This document shows positions 4,484-6,241 of a stretch of DNA of 6,241 nucleotides, one piece after another (position 1 is the stretch's first letter; every line of letters begins with the position of its first letter). The notes below the pieces were generated by a model, which saw nothing but the letters and a program-made list of their open reading frames with translations, did not search any database and was not told the origin of the DNA. This DNA comes from Deltaproteobacteria bacterium (GTDB taxonomy: Bacteria; Myxococcota_A; UBA796; UBA2385). A program made the translations under genes and the position numbers. The stretch lies in assembly GCA_016845285.1 (NCBI GenBank), contig JAERSX010000857.1, positions 1 to 6,241 of the forward strand, read 5' to 3'.

Positions 4484-6123
4484 TCTGGCTTGTCTTTGCG
4501 CTGGGCTGCGGAAGCACGGAACCCTTGGAGAACCCACCCGCAGACGCCGTCGCAGAGGACGTCGACGACTGGATGATTTCACTGTCGGACGACAAGCTGC
4601 TGCGCCGGATGAGCATCGATCTGCACGGCCGACCGCCCACTGCGGAGGCCATCGAGACCCTCCGTGAGAAGACGAAGAGCCTCGACTGGCTGCGAGACGA
4701 GATGCTGAATGATCCCGACCTGGAGGAAGGGATCATCCACATGCTCACCGAACCGTGGAACACCCAGACCGAGGACTACCAGCTCAGCCCGGTCCTCCTC
4801 GATCTCGCAGACGAGGAACACCAAGACTACTTCCGCTCCATCGGCGAAGAGCCGCTCCGCGTGGCCGCCCATGTGGTGAGCACCCAGCGTCCGTGGAGCG
4901 ACGTGGTCACCTTGGACTACACCATGTCCACCGAGCTTCTGCTCGATCTCTTCCCCCTGGAGAGTGACGACAGCATCGACCATAATGGCGACCCTGACTG
5001 GTTCCCGGCCCGCTACATCGACAACCGCCCCAGCCTCGGGGTGATCGGCACCAATGGGTTTGGCTGGCGCTTCGACCAGGCTCCCTACGGTCGCTCCCGC
5101 GCCTCGGCGATCTCCCGCTTGTTCCTGTGCCACGACTTCCTGCAGCGCCCAGTGGAATTCTCGGGGGCCTCCCTCATCGAGTTCGACGAGCTCCAAGAAG
5201 CCACCCAGACCGTTCCGTCCTGCCAGAACTGTCACAGCGCCCTCGACCCCCTCGCCTCGGCGACCTTCGGCTTCGAGGGGCAGGAGGGCTACAGCCTCCA
5301 GGACTCGGCCACGTACCACCCGGAGCGGGAGCGGATGGGTGTCTACTACCTGGGTGCGGAGCCCGGCTGGTTCGGCGTTCCCATCGAAGCCGTGGGGGAT
5401 CTGGGCTGGTTCTTGGCCGAAGACCCCAGGATGACCACGTGTGCGGTGGAACAATTCACCGAAGCCATGCTCCATCGAGACACGGACCTGCTGGATGTCC
5501 CGGAGCTCACCGAACGGACGGAGGCCTTCGTCGACAACGGCGAGCTCGTGCACATGATGCTCGCCGAGATCACAGACTCGTCGGAGTACCGGGCAGGGGC
5601 CCTCACAGACGATGCACCCGCCTGGCTCGTGGAACGCGTGGCGACCCGTCGGATGATGTCGCCCGGTCAGGTAGCCGACGCCATCGAGCACCTCACGGAG
5701 TACCGATGGATGGAGGCGGGCTGGGACCAGATGGAGAACGACCAGCTCGGGTTCCGCGTCATGTCCGGAGGGATCCAGCCACCCAACATCTTGACGCTGG
5801 GCACCAATCCGACGTCCATGCAGAGCCTGGTCCTCAAGCAGCTGGCCCAGCTCGCCGCCGACCACGTGGTCGCGCGTGATCTGGACGCCAGCGATCCACT
5901 CCTGCTCACCATCGCGACCCTGGAGACCACCCCGGACCATCCCGAATTCGAGGCACAGCTGACCGAGCTCGCCTGGCGCATGTACTCCGAGCCGCCCACG
6001 GAGGCCGAGCTGAGCGAGCTGAGCGGACTCTGGCAGGACCTGGACGCCGTGGCCACGCCCCCGGAGCAGTGGTCGGTGCTCCTGTCCGTGATGATCCGCG
6101 ATCCCAGATTCTGGACGTACTGA
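4480..6123 (+). CDS. CxxCH lipoprotein with DUF1549/DUF1588-like blocks
   Basis: A 547-residue protein from the ATG at 4480, which overlaps the previous stop (ATGA). The N-terminus MIWLVFALGC is a very short lipoprotein signal with the lipobox at Cys10 and no basic residue. An in-frame ATG at 4423 would add 19 residues including several Arg and give a more normal signal, so the start is open. Residues about 39-93 (LLRRMSIDLHGRPPT...) resemble DUF1549. Residues about 202-266 (GRSRASAISRLFLC ... PSCQNCHSALDPLA) resemble DUF1588, with Cys248-x-x-Cys251-His252, a possible c-type heme site. TTCAVEQFTEAMLHRD (319-334) and a C-terminal WSVLLSVMIRDPRFWTY (531-547) echo other domains of these planctomycete/myxobacterial proteins. 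These proteins usually neighbour DUF1501 genes, and the next gene fits. The biochemical role of the family is not established; heme binding here is inference. Confidence 0.8.
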   Translation: MIWLVFALGCGSTEPLENPPADAVAEDVDDWMISLSDDKLLRRMSIDLHGRPPTAEAIETLREKTKSLDWLRDEMLNDPDLEEGIIHMLTEPWNTQTEDYQLSPVLLDLADEEHQDYFRSIGEEPLRVAAHVVSTQRPWSDVVTLDYTMSTELLLDLFPLESDDSIDHNGDPDWFPARYIDNRPSLGVIGTNGFGWRFDQAPYGRSRASAISRLFLCHDFLQRPVEFSGASLIEFDELQEATQTVPSCQNCHSALDPLASATFGFEGQEGYSLQDSATYHPERERMGVYYLGAEPGWFGVPIEAVGDLGWFLAEDPRMTTCAVEQFTEAMLHRDTDLLDVPELTERTEAFVDNGELVHMMLAEITDSSEYRAGALTDDAPAWLVERVATRRMMSPGQVADAIEHLTEYRWMEAGWDQMENDQLGFRVMSGGIQPPNILTLGTNPTSMQSLVLKQLAQLAADHVVARDLDASDPLLLTIATLETTPDHPEFEAQLTELAWRMYSEPPTEAELSELSGLWQDLDAVATPPEQWSVLLSVMIRDPRFWTY

Positions 6124-6241
6124 TGTCACCCCCGCTCACCCGCAGACACCTCCTGACCACCACCGGCGCCGGCCTGGGGCTGGGGTTCCTCGGGCTGCCC
6201 CTCCGGCGCGCGCTGGCAGGCATCACGGGGCCCTCGAGGAG
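6123..6241 (+). CDS. Tat-exported protein, probably DUF1501 (N-terminus only)
   Basis: Thirty-nine codons are visible before the right edge. The ATG at 6123 shares its A with the preceding TGA (TGATG), so it is coupled to the CxxCH lipoprotein gene. The start is a clear twin-arginine signal: LTRRHLLTT (5-13), a Gly/Leu-rich weakly hydrophobic core (GAGLGLGFLGLPL) and an ALAG site near 30-33. Such a signal directly after a DUF1549/DUF1588-like gene is typical of DUF1501 proteins, which belong to the alkaline phosphatase/sulfatase-like fold, but no DUF1501 domain lies within the window, so the family name is inferred from context. Tat export implies folding, perhaps with a cofactor, before transport. 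Confidence 0.7.
   Translation, partial: MSPPLTRRHLLTTTGAGLGLGFLGLPLRRALAGITGPSR

Noticed and set aside
2702..4582. A 626-codon minus-strand open frame spanning hemL and the lipoprotein gene
   Set aside because: It crosses the divergent intergenic region and runs antisense to the lipoprotein and out of frame with hemL. Its translation is Arg/Pro-rich with no domain, as expected of a G+C-rich shadow frame.
4579..6129. A 516-codon minus-strand open frame antisense to the CxxCH lipoprotein gene
   Set aside because: The plus strand encodes recognisable family blocks, a lipobox and coupled starts; the antisense product is low-complexity and lacks motifs.
1..6241. Mobile elements, CRISPR, tRNA or rRNA
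   Set aside because: No transposase or integrase motifs, regularly spaced repeats, or recognisable RNA-gene sequences were seen on either strand.

Overview
The window is high in G+C and densely coded. It looks like a chromosomal piece of a Gram-negative bacterium, most plausibly Myxococcota or a neighbouring former-deltaproteobacterial lineage. The grounds are: two lipoprotein signals and a Tat signal; a split F0 cluster (atpZ-atpI-atpB-atpE with no atpF following atpE); an AtpE with a cleavable-looking signal peptide; and a DUF1549/DUF1588-like CxxCH lipoprotein paired with a probable DUF1501 protein. The lineage is inference from gene content, not from a marker gene.

Minus strand, right to left: hemL (start about 3387) runs through atpZ, atpI, atpB and atpE, which ends at 382. 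The first four genes overlap by one to eleven bases, so this looks like one translationally coupled operon joining the C5 tetrapyrrole enzyme HemL to the membrane half of ATP synthase. After atpE comes a 195-base gap (187-381) with three inverted repeats. The one at 313-338 is a plausible transcription terminator. Beyond it, also on the minus strand, is the start of a gene (186 to the left edge) for a secreted protein whose predicted mature N-terminus is seven lysines in a row.

Plus strand: a divergent intergenic region (3388-3535) separates hemL from a second operon that leaves the window on the right. It encodes a cysteine-containing lipoprotein of unknown function (3536-4483), a second lipoprotein with a CxxCH motif and DUF1549/DUF1588-like blocks (4480-6123), and the N-terminus of a Tat-exported protein (6123 to the edge), probably DUF1501. 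These genes overlap by four bases and one base. All three products should leave the cytoplasm, suggesting an envelope system of unknown role.

I see no tRNA, rRNA, CRISPR array, insertion sequence or phage gene. The ATP synthase and hemL calls are firm. The plus-strand operon is the least characterised part of the window.
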